Shown piece by piece: positions 22,583-34,300 of a stretch of DNA of 64,000 bases. A program made the translations under genes and the position numbers. The notes below the pieces were generated by a model, which was not told the DNA's origin, searched no databases, and saw only the letters and a program-made list of their open reading frames with translations. This DNA comes from Phialophora verrucosa (Eukaryota > Ascomycota > Eurotiomycetes > Chaetothyriales > Herpotrichiellaceae), in assembly GCA_002099365.1 (NCBI GenBank), contig MSED01000002.1:2976001-3040000 (forward strand), written 5' to 3'. Within the stretch, counting starts at the first letter, position 1, and each line of letters starts with the position of its first letter.

Positions 22583-25500
22583 ATGATAATTCGATCCTCC
22601 TGTCGCCGCGCGGTCGCCTCGTCATTTGCGCTCCTCTTCCTGCTCGCTTCTTCTCCTCAGCCTGTCCAGGCGAAGAAAGATGGCCCGACCATCTCCTCCA
22701 CGACCTTCGATAACCCATTAGAGAACGTCTTCTACTTTGACGACTCGGACGTCGTCCTTGGCTACGATGGAGAGACTGGCGTTGTATGGCGCAGCCCTGA
22801 CGCAGGCGAGACGTGGAAACAAGTCGATGATCAAGGACAGTCAGGAAATGTCTTAGATGTGTATCGGCACCCCTGGGACAATCAGCGCGCGTACATCATC
22901 GGACTCGGCTCGGAGCACTGGGTGACGACGGACACGGGCAAGACTTGGAACAGCTTCTCCATCGACCAAGGCGATAACCTGGCCCGGTTTCGAAATGCTC
23001 CATTAAGCTTCCACGGCCGGGATCCCAAGAGGGTGATCTGGAATGCTGAGCACTGCGTCGGACTCGCTTGCATTGAAAGAGCTTTCTACACTGATGATGA
23101 CTTTGAGACGATCAACAATTTGGGATCTATGACACGGGGCTGCCAATGGGCCGTCAGTACCCCGGACTTTGCACAAGAGATCGCCCCCGAAGTCAGAGAT
23201 CGCATCTTTTGCATTGTCGAAGGCCTGTACTCTCCTTGGCCGAAAGACAACAGGTTGCTCGTCTCGGACGACTTTTTCACTCGGGATCAATTGGAGCCTG
23301 CGCTCGACGACGGCCGTGCCGTGACGGGGATCATCAGCATGGCTGCCGTCAAAGGCTTCCTGGTTGCGGCAGCCAAATCCGAGGGCACGGATGAGCTGGC
23401 ACTGTATGTGACAAAGGACGGCTCACTCTGGCACCGGGCAGAGTTTGGACAGCACCGGGTCAGCGAAGACGCATACACTATCCTCGAAAGTACAAACTAC
23501 AGCTTGCAGGTTGATGTGCTCGGATCTCGCCCCACGAACCCTACCGGCTACCTCTTCACCTCCAACTCGAATGGTACCTACTTCACACGCAACATCGACC
23601 ACACCAACCGCAACATTTTTGGAAACGTCGATTTTGAGAAAGTCCAGACGATACAGGGGATAGTCATGGTCAACAAGGTGCAGAACTGGAAGGAAGTCGA
23701 GGGCTCGACGATTCCTCAAAAAGAAATCGTCTCGCAAATCAGCTTCGACGATGGAAGGACTTTTCAAGATCTCAAGGTGGGCGACAAGAGATTGCACCTC
23801 CATTCGGTGACTGATGCGAGGCAAACTGGGCGGATATTTTCCAGTCCAGCGCCCGGTATCGTCATGGGAATTGGCAATACCGGAAAATTCCTTAAGGACT
23901 ACGAAGATGGCGATCTCTTTGTCTCCGACGACGCTGGTGTCACTTGGATTGAGGGTCTCGACGGAGCTCACCTGTACGAATTTGGCAATCAAGGAGCAGT
24001 TATTGTGGCTGTCGATGACGAGGAGCCCACGAGTCACATCCGCTACTCGATCGACCACGGCAAGACGTGGAAAAAGGCCGATCTGGAGGAAAAGGTCCGA
24101 GCAAGATTCCTGACCACTGTCCCGGACTCAACCACACTCAAATTTCTCATGATGGGTTCCAAAGGATCTGGTTCCAGAACCGAGTGGGTAATGTTCAAGA
24201 TCGACTTCGATGGGCTCCATGAACGGGCTTGTGTTGAGAAAGACTTCTATCGCTGGCCGGCGCGTGTTGACAAGGACGGCAAACCGAGCTGTCTCATGGG
24301 ACACAGGCAGTTTTTCAGGCGGCGCAAGGCTGATGCCGAGTGTTTTATTAACGAGGAGTTCAAGGATCCCGTACCCGAATTCGAGCCTTGCGTTTGCACG
24401 AAGGCTGATTTTGAGTGCGACTACAACTTCGTCAGAACCGAGGACCGAAAGGATTGTGTTCCCGCAGATGGAGTCACTCTCCCTATTCCAGAAGGAGCTT
24501 GCAAGAACGAAAAGGACACCTTTAAGGGTCCGTCCGGTTGGCGACTGATTCCTGGCAACGAGTGTGTGCGCAAAGGTGGGGAAGAGCTTGATCTCGATAT
24601 CGAAAGACCGTGCTCAGATTCGGTGAAAAAGCCAGTCTCGGGAGAAATTGTTGTCGAGAAGACCAATTTCAATGCGGATCGTTTCTCCGAGTGGTACTAC
24701 CTGGAAAGAGGTGATACATCGATCGGCAGCGACGAGACTATTGTCATGCGTACGAGCGAGCAAGATATCTTCTTGACGCGCGATCACGGGAAGACCTGGC
24801 ACCCGATCCTCAAGGGAGAGCCGATCACTGCCATCGCGCCTAACCCTCATCATCACGACGCCGTTTTCTTCCTCACCGGCTCAAAGGAAGTCCATTACAC
24901 CATCGACCGAGGCGACAGATTCGATAAATTCTCCGCACCGGAACGACCCAGCACTCTGAGACTGCCTACGATGAGATTTCACCCTGAATATAAGGACTGG
25001 GTACTTTGGTCTGGCGCGGTGGGTAACGACGACCACACCAACATCTGGCTATCGAAAGACCGCGGCGACCGTTGGGACGTCATGGTTCGCTACGCTAGAA
25101 AGTGCGAGTTCATGACCCGCGAAGGCCAAGCACATGGAGACCAGTTGATCTTCTGTGAACAATACGAGGACGAGAACCCAACCAAGAACCTCATGCTCCT
25201 TTCCAGCGACAACTTCTTTGCCGACTCGACCGTTCACTTCCCCGACATCCTAGACTTTGCGACGATGTCGGAGTTCATCATCGTTGCAGCGAAAACAGAA
25301 GATCGGCAAAGCCTTAGAGTTGACGCAAGCGTTGACGGCAGGACGTTCGCGCCAGCCGAATTCCCCAAAAACTTCCAAGTGAAACACCAGCAAGCCTATA
25401 CTGTCCTGGACAGCTCTACTCACGCAGTGTTCCTCCATGTCACGGTCAACGCGGCGCAGGACCACGAATATGGCGCCATCATCAAGTCAAACAGCAATGG

Positions 25501-27121
25501 CACATCGTATGTCTACACCCTCGGAGCTGTCAACCGGGACACTGAGGGCTACGTCGACTTTGAAAAGATGCAAGGGTTGGAAGGTGTTGCTATGGTCAAC
25601 GTCGTTGCCAACAGGGATGAGACCAATAACGGCGAGAAGAAGAAACTGAAGTCAATGATTACTCATAATGACGGTGCGGAATGGGCGTTCCTCCCGCCAC
25701 CCAAACAAGACGCTCTAGGCAAGAACTACGCATGCGTCGGCGAGGCCAACAAGGCTACGGGCAAATGCTCCCTACACATCCACAGCTACACCGAACGAGG
25801 GGATAAATCGGCTACATTCTCCAGCCCTAGCGCGGTCGGACTAATGATGGCAGTCGGCAACGTGGGCGAGTACCTTGTCCGCAAGGACGACGAAGCCACC
25901 GATACCTTCATAACTCGCGACGCGGGCATCACCTGGCAGTCGGTCAAAAAGGGCAGTTATATGTGGGAGTACGGCGACCAAGGCAGCATCATTGTCATCG
26001 TCAAGGAATCCCAACCTACAAAATCACTCTTCTACACGCTTGACGAAGGCGAAACTTGGAAGGAATTCGAGTTCTCACCCAACGTGGAAATGCAGATCGA
26101 CGCCATTACCACCGTCCCCTCGGATAACTCTCGCGCCTTCCTTCTCTGGGGCCGCGAACTTGGTTCTCAAGCAAAACGTGGCATCTTCACCGTGCACGTC
26201 GACTTCTCAGGCCTCAAGGAACGCGAGCGTAAATGTGAACTTGACGAGAAAGACCCGGAAAAGGGCGACTATATCCTGTGGGAGCCGAAGCACCCCATGC
26301 AAGATTCGAACTGCCTGTTCGGACACGTGGCTCGGTATCATCGCAAACGCATCGATCGCGACTGCTACAACGGCAAGATAATCGACCACCTACACAGCAT
26401 CTCGAGAAACTGCTCGTGTACGAGGCAGGATTTCGAGTGCGATTACAACTATGAGATCCAAGCGGACGGGACGTGTCAGCTCGTGCCTGGCCTGAAGCCC
26501 GCCGATCACGAGGCGAAATGCAAGGACAACCCGGATCAGGTGGAATTTTGGTATCCCACTGGCTACCGGAGAATCCCACTTACGACGTGTCAAGGTGGCC
26601 GTGAACTCGACAAGCTGGAATCGAAACCGTGTCCTGGCCACGAAGAAGAATATGAGAAGAAGCATGGAATAAGCGGTGTTGGGCTTTTCTTCGCCATTTT
26701 CGTGCCCATTGCGCTGGCGGTGGGAATTGGATACTGGGCATACACGAAGTGGCAGAGTGGAGGTGGAGGGTTCGGACAGATCCGTCTGGGCGAAGGACTC
26801 TCAACCTCAGCTGGTGCTGGCGGTGGCGACCCGATGTGGATCACAGTTCCTGTCGCGGTTGTAAGTGGCATTGTTGCTGTTGCCAAAGCCACGCCTTTGC
26901 TTGTAATGAGTTTGTTCCGGAGTGCACGAGGGTATATGCCCCTCGGTGGTGGGTCTGGCGGCGGAGGGAGGTTTGGTGTCGGGAGAGGGACGAACGTTGG
27001 AGGGTACGGGGCCCCCTATCGTTCGAGGGATGCGTTTGCGAGGAGAGGACAGGATTACAGTCAGGTTGTCGAAGACGATGAGCTGCTAGGAGATGGATTG
27101 GACGACGAAGAAGAGGTTTGA
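22583..27121 (+). CDS. VPS10: VPS10, vacuolar protein sorting/targeting receptor (sortilin family)
   Basis: A single exon encodes 1,512 residues. A signal peptide spans residues 1-30 (ending SSPQPVQA). Two Vps10/sortilin propeller domains follow, each rich in Asp-box type blades (for example SPDAGETWKQVDD, SDDAGVTWIEG, TRDHGKTWHPI, TRDAGITWQSV). Each propeller ends in a Cys-rich 10CC module with the motif DFECDYN, at about residues 610-615 and 1285-1290. A membrane segment lies near residues 1364-1388 (GVGLFFAIFVPIALAVGIGY), and a second hydrophobic segment near 1418-1440, as in other filamentous fungi. The cytosolic tail is Gly-rich and ends acidic (DDEEEV). The receptor cycles between late Golgi and prevacuolar compartment, carrying carboxypeptidase Y-type cargo and returning through retromer. 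Length fits the family. Confidence 0.95.
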   Translation: MIIRSSCRRAVASSFALLFLLASSPQPVQAKKDGPTISSTTFDNPLENVFYFDDSDVVLGYDGETGVVWRSPDAGETWKQVDDQGQSGNVLDVYRHPWDNQRAYIIGLGSEHWVTTDTGKTWNSFSIDQGDNLARFRNAPLSFHGRDPKRVIWNAEHCVGLACIERAFYTDDDFETINNLGSMTRGCQWAVSTPDFAQEIAPEVRDRIFCIVEGLYSPWPKDNRLLVSDDFFTRDQLEPALDDGRAVTGIISMAAVKGFLVAAAKSEGTDELALYVTKDGSLWHRAEFGQHRVSEDAYTILESTNYSLQVDVLGSRPTNPTGYLFTSNSNGTYFTRNIDHTNRNIFGNVDFEKVQTIQGIVMVNKVQNWKEVEGSTIPQKEIVSQISFDDGRTFQDLKVGDKRLHLHSVTDARQTGRIFSSPAPGIVMGIGNTGKFLKDYEDGDLFVSDDAGVTWIEGLDGAHLYEFGNQGAVIVAVDDEEPTSHIRYSIDHGKTWKKADLEEKVRARFLTTVPDSTTLKFLMMGSKGSGSRTEWVMFKIDFDGLHERACVEKDFYRWPARVDKDGKPSCLMGHRQFFRRRKADAECFINEEFKDPVPEFEPCVCTKADFECDYNFVRTEDRKDCVPADGVTLPIPEGACKNEKDTFKGPSGWRLIPGNECVRKGGEELDLDIERPCSDSVKKPVSGEIVVEKTNFNADRFSEWYYLERGDTSIGSDETIVMRTSEQDIFLTRDHGKTWHPILKGEPITAIAPNPHHHDAVFFLTGSKEVHYTIDRGDRFDKFSAPERPSTLRLPTMRFHPEYKDWVLWSGAVGNDDHTNIWLSKDRGDRWDVMVRYARKCEFMTREGQAHGDQLIFCEQYEDENPTKNLMLLSSDNFFADSTVHFPDILDFATMSEFIIVAAKTEDRQSLRVDASVDGRTFAPAEFPKNFQVKHQQAYTVLDSSTHAVFLHVTVNAAQDHEYGAIIKSNSNGTSYVYTLGAVNRDTEGYVDFEKMQGLEGVAMVNVVANRDETNNGEKKKLKSMITHNDGAEWAFLPPPKQDALGKNYACVGEANKATGKCSLHIHSYTERGDKSATFSSPSAVGLMMAVGNVGEYLVRKDDEATDTFITRDAGITWQSVKKGSYMWEYGDQGSIIVIVKESQPTKSLFYTLDEGETWKEFEFSPNVEMQIDAITTVPSDNSRAFLLWGRELGSQAKRGIFTVHVDFSGLKERERKCELDEKDPEKGDYILWEPKHPMQDSNCLFGHVARYHRKRIDRDCYNGKIIDHLHSISRNCSCTRQDFECDYNYEIQADGTCQLVPGLKPADHEAKCKDNPDQVEFWYPTGYRRIPLTTCQGGRELDKLESKPCPGHEEEYEKKHGISGVGLFFAIFVPIALAVGIGYWAYTKWQSGGGGFGQIRLGEGLSTSAGAGGGDPMWITVPVAVVSGIVAVAKATPLLVMSLFRSARGYMPLGGGSGGGGRFGVGRGTNVGGYGAPYRSRDAFARRGQDYSQVVEDDELLGDGLDDEEEV

Positions 27122-28577
27122 GGGTAGAGGGTATTGTAAAGGGTGTGAAAATGGTTTCGTCCCAATTCACCGCCGTGGGCTTTACCAGGGAGGCAAGGTG
27201 CGATACGGGAACCAGGCAAAGAGGAAGTTCATGGAAGAGCTGTCAGCCTTTCCATGAACTTCACTTGCCCGTTCCTGATCCAGACGGCTCTTCACACCCT
27301 TCACGTACACAGTGGTCCTTCCCGGGAGGATTGGAAGCAGGCACCCTTTGTATGAATGGCATGTTCTCAGTATAGGCTTCGTATGGTACAAACACTACAC
27401 ACGAATTATGTGAGATGCCTGGGGAGTAGTATCTAGTATTGCAGCGTTGTCTCCGTCGACCTCGTCGACTGTAATCTGACCACCGGCGAGGATCACTCGT
27501 ATACTCCGTCCACCTTACATACCTACATTGAGTACTCTCAATGCCTACGCGACCTCCTGGCGAGACGACACAGCACAAGCACAGCAGAGGCATCCGACAT
27601 CGGCAGCCCCCTCCATCAGATAAGATCATCCAAGGCCAATATCAATCTGATATCGACGACTCGACTTCGCATCCAGCAGGGGGACTACCTTGGATCCTCC
27701 AAACAAAGCCCACGTTCTAAAGCAGCAACCCGACTAATGCACGAGAAGCCTTACCATCGCATGTGCATACGCATAGAAACTGTATCCAATGGAAAATCTG
27801 ACCTGTCACCTCCTTCATGATTCATCGACTCAACTGAATTTCACGCCCTCTCATTCGATCCGTCCCAGGGAAAGAAAATCACATGGAGTGTCGTTGGGTT
27901 CCGAAGGAAGGGTGGGGTGGGGGTGTCCGAAAGCCTCTCGCGCGCGATGCGACCAATCCGCCGTCTGGCATTGTCATCACCGTTGCGAACAGTGGTTCAT
28001 CGGTTCGCGAACGTGCATGAAGACTATCCATCGAGTACATGCATCCATGCATGAAGTGAGGTGAGGAGGGGGGGTTCGGTTGTCGTCACGCAACACCCCA
28101 CGGACGACCAGCCAGCGCAGCGCCTGATAACAACGTTGTGTGACCGGGTGTGGTGGCCGCGACGGACAAACTCTCGACCTTTCCCGTCGTGCCCAAACGC
28201 TGTAAGATCTCCCAGATACGAAGAGGAGATTTGGGTGGTGCGCAGAAGGGAGCGAGCGAATAGAACGGGATTCCTAGAGGATTGTATGACCCCCCTCCCG
28301 GCTTGGGTTGGGTTTGGATGTTTACACAGTCCACGACATCGGAGACACGGCGGACAGGGCACCGGCCACTATGGACCACACATGCGCGTGTCTGCATGGC
28401 TGAGGGCTAAAACCTTGAAGAAGGTTTCCACGGGGTCAGACGACGACAAACGTGGCGTGGGCGGTGTGGTGTTCTCGTAGTGTGTGTGGTGCAGTAAGAT
28501 AAACTTTGTGTACATTCACCACGGAACGGTCCAGAGGAGCTTGGTCTTTTCTTTTCTCTTCCCCTCCCACCCCGCGC

Positions 28578-28633
28578 GTGAGTGTGAGTGTGAGTGTGAG
28601 TGTGAGTGTGAGTGTGAGTGTAAGTGTGAGTGG
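28578..28633. repeat. GTGTGA hexamer microsatellite
   Basis: About nine GAGTGT units in tandem with one A-for-G change near the end. The reverse strand therefore reads as long Thr-His or Thr-Leu runs, which are not genes. Confidence 0.9.
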
Positions 28634-28946
28634 GCAGTAGTGTGAGTCTACGATGATCTGTATCTGGTTGACGTGATGCCGCGCGACAGGACTCGATGTA
28701 GTGTGAAGTGACACGACACGACCCGACACGACAGCAGCTCACCGCTAGGCAACCGCACTGAACTCAGCCCGTGTGGGCAAGGACGGATGGAAAGACACAA
28801 GAAAACAAGTCGTAGGGTAGGCCATGGAGAAGCGAGTACAGTACCAAGTGAAGCTTCTCCCGGGGCCTTCCTTTTGCCGAAGTCTGTGTCCCGGCTGAGT
28901 GATGGTGGTGTCACTAGGAAGCCGAGCAATGAAGTTACAGGGTCGA

Positions 28947-28987
28947 GTGCAATGCCAGTGCAATGCCAATGCCAATGCCAATGCCAT
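28947..28987. repeat. CAATGC hexamer tract
   Basis: Six to seven CAATGC-type units in tandem, the first two slightly degenerate. It lies just downstream of the cupin gene's 3' end. Confidence 0.85.
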
Positions 28988-29137
28988 AGAATGACTGCTT
29001 GAGGACTCGGTACCTCCGAAGAAGTGAGGGATGGTTGTGTATCGTGCTATCACTGCCAGTCCCGGGCCTTGCCATGCCATACCATACCATCCTCTCCAGC
29101 CTTGCCAACACTTCCCGCTCCGCATCGTGTCCATCCG

Positions 29138-30493
29138 TCAACGCACCTTCTTCCTCTCTCTCCGCCACATCCCCACTCTTTCCTGGACGTCCTCGTCCTC
29201 CCAATCCTCCTGGGGCAGGTACTTCCTCAACAACGGCGCGTAGCCCATCCACATGGCGAGGTAGGCGCAGAGGCACTGTACGAGCCAGGGGATCCACCAT
29301 CGGAGAGGGCCGAGGATCCATAGCTTGGGAAGCATGATCAGGGCGGTGGCCGAGAAGTGTCTAGTGTAGAGTGAGAGAGAGGGCGTGTTAGCGAGGTTGA
29401 GGTTGAGACGGCGAGTATCGCGTTGAGGTAAAGAGTATGGCGAGGAAAGTAGGCTGGCTTGAAGGAGCTCCAGCACGGAACGGAAATACTGCTCGCTCGC
29501 TCGCTCACTTACTGAATGATCATGACCTGCAACAGACTTAAGCGCTCCTTCCCCTCACTCACGTCGCTGACATACATCAACAACGTCTGGAAAAACAACC
29601 TATCCATCTTGTCGTCCATGCCTTCGGGGTTCGGGTGCGCCCAGACGAGGATCGTCGTGTCCTCTGTCGCGGTGGGACTGGGCCAGAATCGATGCGGCAT
29701 CCACGGCGCGATGTGGTGGGGTTTCGAGGGCGGCGTGGTTTCCGGGGTGTGGATCGTGTCGATGAGGGAGTAGGTCGTCGTGGTGCCGACTTGGCCGGAC
29801 AGCACGACGAAGGATTCGGATTGTTGGAAGTGGAGGTGTAGGGGGGGCGACTACACAATTGTCCCCAAGGTCAGTCAGAGTCGTTCCGAAGGCGTGAGGG
29901 AAACTGAGACATGCATATCCATCGACAGTCAAGAAAACAATGGCAAAAACTGACAACACGAGAGGAGAACATACCTGACCGTGGTCTTTCCCTTGCTTAC
30001 ACCACGGATGGTCATGCTTGTACGTTGCTCGCATCAAGACTCTAAGAGCACGAGTGTGTCGAGTTAGCAACCAGTCCATGTCCACAGATCCATTCGAAGC
30101 TGCGTTCTCCATTTGTGTGTTCGTATGAATGCAACTCGACGTCGGACGGGTGGAGAGGAGACCTCGAAAGCGATGCAAGAACGGGACTCAACGCCGACAG
30201 GACAGGAGGAGAGGGCTCGGTCAAGAGCTATCGCACGCCAGCCTTGCCATCATACCACAACATGCCGTCCGCCGACATCTCTTTCCCGCTGCGCGCCCTA
30301 TCCTAACACGACCCGGAGGGAGGGGGGTTGCAACTCACGAAGCATTTCTCGACCGTCTGGGCCGCAGAAACTCCAACACAAAAGAGCCGTCGAACAGAGA
30401 ATATGGACCCCCTATGACTGGTTCGTCGTCTTCGTTGTCGGCTCCGTTCGTGAGCAGGCCCGGCCCGCCGGTCGCGGGACGTCGAGTCGACAT
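29138..30493 (-). CDS. Cupin-fold protein with hydrophobic C-terminus (uncharacterised fungal family)
   Basis: Four exons (30493-30339, 30041-29975, 29850-29513, 29360-29138) give 260 residues. All three introns (293, 124 and 152 bp) have GTGAGT, GTATGT or GTAAGT donors, CTAAC or CTGAC branch sites and TAG acceptors, and phases match. The joined text reads RNA|S|VLMRATYKHDHPWCKQG and VMIIQ|HFSATALIM. Cupin motif 1 is LHLHFQQSESFVVLSG (His79, His81, Glu86) and motif 2 is PWMPHRFWP (His127), so a metal site looks complete. The C-terminal 70 residues hold one or two hydrophobic segments (LGPLRWWIPWLVQCLCAYLA), then a charged tail. Family members are fungal and uncharacterised as far as I know; the substrate is unknown. 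The GTC-repeat-poor first exon is Gly/Pro-rich. Confidence 0.75.
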
Positions 30494-31399
30494 GTCTTGC
30501 GCTCTACTTTTCCCTTTGCCTTCTCGTGCTGGAACTCGAGGCGGTTGAGTGAGTAAGTCGGCGCGTGTTGACTGAGGAGGCGACCAAGGAAGTGATCCCG
30601 ACCGATCGTTGACTTTGATTGAGAAGAGCAATCGAGAAGTCAGACTGTCCCTCTACTAACACTCTCACCGTCACTACTGATTGATCTGGGTCTCGCCTAT
30701 TACCGAGTATCTCGCCCGGCAATGGCTTGTGCGAGGTCCTGTACCACAGGATGTCTAAGTTCGATATATCCTTAAGAAACGGCGATCGGATCGGAGGTAC
30801 CTCTGGCTGCTGCTGCTGCTGTTGGTCTTGATGGTGGTAGCACGACGTAGACACACTGTAGAAAAGGGAAAGTGTTTTGTTATGTTCATATGTACAATAT
30901 CCCGACGGCACGCCCTACGCGAGGTTACATACAAATATATATTCTAGCTCGTGATTATGTACTTATTATGTACTTAGGTGGACACGGAACGTTGCATGAC
31001 ACGATCGGCTGGTCGGTGGAAGTCTACATACACACGCTCTGCACAGCATTTGCAAGTAGGTCTCGTCGGGCTCGTGTAAGTGACTAGCTAGCTACTCCGT
31101 ACTCCATGGGGATTATTCCCGACTAAAAATTAGATTCTAAACTAGACTTGACCGCGACGAGGACTCGGTGCGTGGTCTGAGGTTTGCGGCTGACAATGCT
31201 CCGTCGACCAATCGGTTCTCAGCCCTCGAGCGACCGGCGTATCGAACCTTGGGGGCGAAGGAGAATTTTGAGCTTCGTGCAACGTCGTGATACCGCTGTA
31301 GAGAAGTTAACTTCTTGTTTTGATACAGTGTAGATTGAGAACTAATGCCTATTTCTGATCCGCTCCTCCACCTCATTATAAGACCCTTGTTATGGACAC
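30494..31399. promoter_or_regulatory. Promoter space of the cupin gene and 3' flank of the NRPS gene
   Basis: Both neighbours run leftwards. No gene is seen. The stretch contains a CTG trinucleotide run near 30808-30825, a TACTCCGTAC motif near 31093 and an exact 41-bp copy of NRPS coding sequence (30719-30759, listed separately). Confidence 0.5.
30719..30759 (-). repeat. Displaced 41-bp copy of NRPS coding sequence
   Basis: These 41 bases are identical, in the same orientation, to 36212-36252 inside the NRPS gene, where they encode the end of the fourth carrier domain (LRHPVVQDLAQAIA). Flanks on both sides differ at once. The copy lies 226 bases upstream of the cupin gene start and encodes nothing there. 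Confidence 0.9.
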
Positions 31400-34300
31400 C
31401 TAATGAAAATCCAGTATCAAGCTTCTCATCTCATCCATCATCCTGCTCGCTCCCTCTGCAGAGACCATGTCCTCTGGTGCAAAGACACCTAGGCCAAGAT
31501 ATCCATCGTCCACGTTTGCCTCGATGTCAATGGCGGGCTGCAGGAACAGAGTCAGTATTGGCAGATTCAAGTCAATTCACGTTAATCAATTAGACTTACC
31601 AAGCACCACCTGCTCATCTCCAAGTTTTGCTCCGTATCCTTCACGAAAGGCGACGGGGCGTCGGCATCTTCAAGTTTTGCCTTTTGCTGGGGATTGAGTT
31701 TGGCGTGCGTTATCTCTACTTGCTTGCCGGGTCCACGTGAGGTGCCATCTCCGTCTTCGTGGTCGGATGGGAGGGTCAAGAAGTTGACAAATGTATCAAT
31801 CTTAACACCTGTCCAGGCATAGATATCTCTCATGCTGACTCTGCAGTTCTCCAGCTTGGTAACCTCTGCTATGTCGTGCTGGACTTGCAGGGCCGACTCC
31901 AAAAGGCTCTTTCCCTCGAGCTGAATTTTCAATGGGACAATATTGAATGTCGGGGCAATCAAATCCGTGACTCCGTCGATGTCGAGGGAGCGGTTCGCAA
32001 GATAGACTCCGAGGACAACGTCACCTGCCGTTGTATTGCCTTCTTGTCGAGCGGGGGGGCCCCGACGTATGTTTGCGTATGATCTGGCATAGGCGGCAAA
32101 GAAGAGTGCTTGAATGCTGAGTCCGTGATGTTTCAAGTGCTCGGTCAATTTACCGACAGGCAAAAGTCTGGGAACGAATTTTTCAACTCGCTTTGCTGCA
32201 AAGGAGCCGCGAGTGATTGGTGGCGTGACGTCTGCATTTCGGCGTAGGTAACTTGTCCAGAAATCTTGTGCCACCTCGCGAGACGAACGTGTGGTGGAGA
32301 CGAAGACGCTCATGTCTGTATTGTGCCGCGTTTCAGAAATGGACTTGACACAAAGTCTCTCAAGTTCCCCAACAAGCAACTGGAAGCTCACAGCATCGTA
32401 TAAAGCGTGATGGATGTAAAGGCTGGCCAGCAGCTCGCTTCCTCGGTCTTCGATATGGAAGATCCATGGCAGGTCATGCTTGTCCACAGCCTCGTCCTTG
32501 AGGATCACCTGCCACGTCTCAGCCGTTTCATTGCTCCTCTGGTGGACAAATAGAGTCCTAAGCGAGGGCACACCGCGGACGAGTCGCCGGAACGCCCGCT
32601 CCAAGTCTTCTTGTGAGCTATTCGAGACCTTTAGCCAGAACTTTGGATAGAACAAGCGACCTCCACTGGCACTCCACATATCGAGCATGTAGCATTGACC
32701 ACCGGTTGCCGGTATGACGGTTTCGATGTCGATCTCCGGGATTGCGAGACTCCTCTTGATATCCGGAGAAGCTAACCCATTTATTGCAGAACCATTCAGC
32801 ATGGGATGGGTATCTGAATCCTGCAGTTTCAATTGCTCTGCCAGGATTGCAATCTTCTGAATGGTATGCTCTCGGATGATGCCGCTCACAGGTACCTTGA
32901 ATCCTTCTTTCCTCAGCAGATTGGCGACTCTGATAGCACTGACACTGTCCAGACCGAGGTGGAAGATGCCTGTATCCTGTTTGATCTGGACTATGTTGAC
33001 CTTTGCAATCTTGGACAGAACTTCCCTGATTACCGTTTCTGTAGCAGTCCAAGGGCGTGATGTTTGAGAGTCGTCCCGATCATTGACAAGTGTCGACTCG
33101 CCGTTGCGCTCCGGTAATTCCCCGTTGGCGAGTTCTATTCCCGGCAAGCCACATAATGACACCAGGCTGTCCTCTTCCCGGAGCAGAGGTTGGTCAGGCT
33201 GTGTTATCAGGCCAGCCAAGACGTTGTCAAGCTTTTCTAGCAATTCACTGCCACATGTTTCACTAGCAAGTCCTTCTTGACATGCGACGGTCCAGACGAG
33301 GCCGTCCGCCCCACTCTCCAACTCGACATTGACAGGGTATGGCGGTCGAATGGGTGTCGCGTCAGTGGTAAATTCGTTGTAAAGGGCCGCAAAATCGTCT
33401 TGGGAACTCGGAAGCTTTTGATATGTGAACAATGTATTGAAAAGCTCCTTCTCAGTCCCCCTGCTGCGAACCATTTGGAGAGCTTGTCGAAGAGGGAAAT
33501 GCTGATGTTCCGAGACTCCGACAGAGACATCGTGGACTCTCATGACAGCTGCGGCTTTCGTGCTGTCCTGCCTGATGCGGGGCCTGAAGATGACAGTGTT
33601 GAACGTGGGAAAGATAAGTTGCTCAGAGTCTTCGGTAGTGCGACCTGAAAGAACGAGGCCGAAACACGCATCAAGCTGGCGAGTGTTGTGAGCAAGTGCG
33701 ATCGTCCAGCACGCCAGTCCCAACGACTGGAGCGTCACGCCTTGGTGCTTGCAGAAATCGAAGACCGTCTCTAACCGAGTGTGAGACTGTTTGTGAAGCA
33801 AAAATGCAGGTCTCGATCGTGCAGCCTTCGGAGTGAAAGTTGTGGGTTGAATGCCACTCAGCTGATCCTCCCAGAATGCATGCGCATCGCCACTGCTTGA
33901 CTGATCGGAAACCTGTTGGAGGTGACTTTGCAATGGGCCAATTGTGAGACTCTTTGCTTCAAGGGTGGGTGAATGGTATGTTTTGGCGACTTGCTGATGC
34001 AGGAGATATAGAGACCAAGCATCGTACAGTGCATGTGGCATCGCAAGCACCAGGAAGGCTGCATTTACCTCATCAACTAGAGTGATCTGGATTCCGTGAG
34101 CCGACACGTCTTGGTCTAACGGGGCGCTTCTGAGGCTGTCCACAACATTGTGCAACTTGGCGTTGCGCAGTAATTTCACTTGACTTGCCTCTTTGACGAC
34201 GTACTGGACAAAAGCGACGTCCTGACCCGCCGATTCAATGGTAGCGAAGCGAGCCCTCAAAATGGGCTGTGTCTGCGAGACAGTCTGCCAAGCCGCAACG

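Larger units (their letters stand above)
27122..29137. other. Intergenic region between convergent genes
   Basis: This 2.0-kb stretch separates the 3' ends of VPS10 and the cupin gene. Frames of up to 139 codons occur but carry no recognisable domain. It contains two simple-sequence tracts and one isolated ATCAGATAA match at 27615-27623, which could be chance. Confidence 0.55.

Noticed and set aside
27615..27623. A second ATCAGATAA match in the VPS10-cupin intergenic region
   Set aside because: About one match to this consensus is expected by chance in a window this size, it is not palindromic, and it lies between convergent 3' ends.
28407..28742. Thr-His repeat proteins on the minus strand
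   Set aside because: They are translations of the GTGTGA microsatellite at 28578-28633.
29600..30178. 192-codon minus-strand frame over the cupin gene
   Set aside because: It reads through two introns and shifts out of the cupin frame. The spliced model explains all conserved text.
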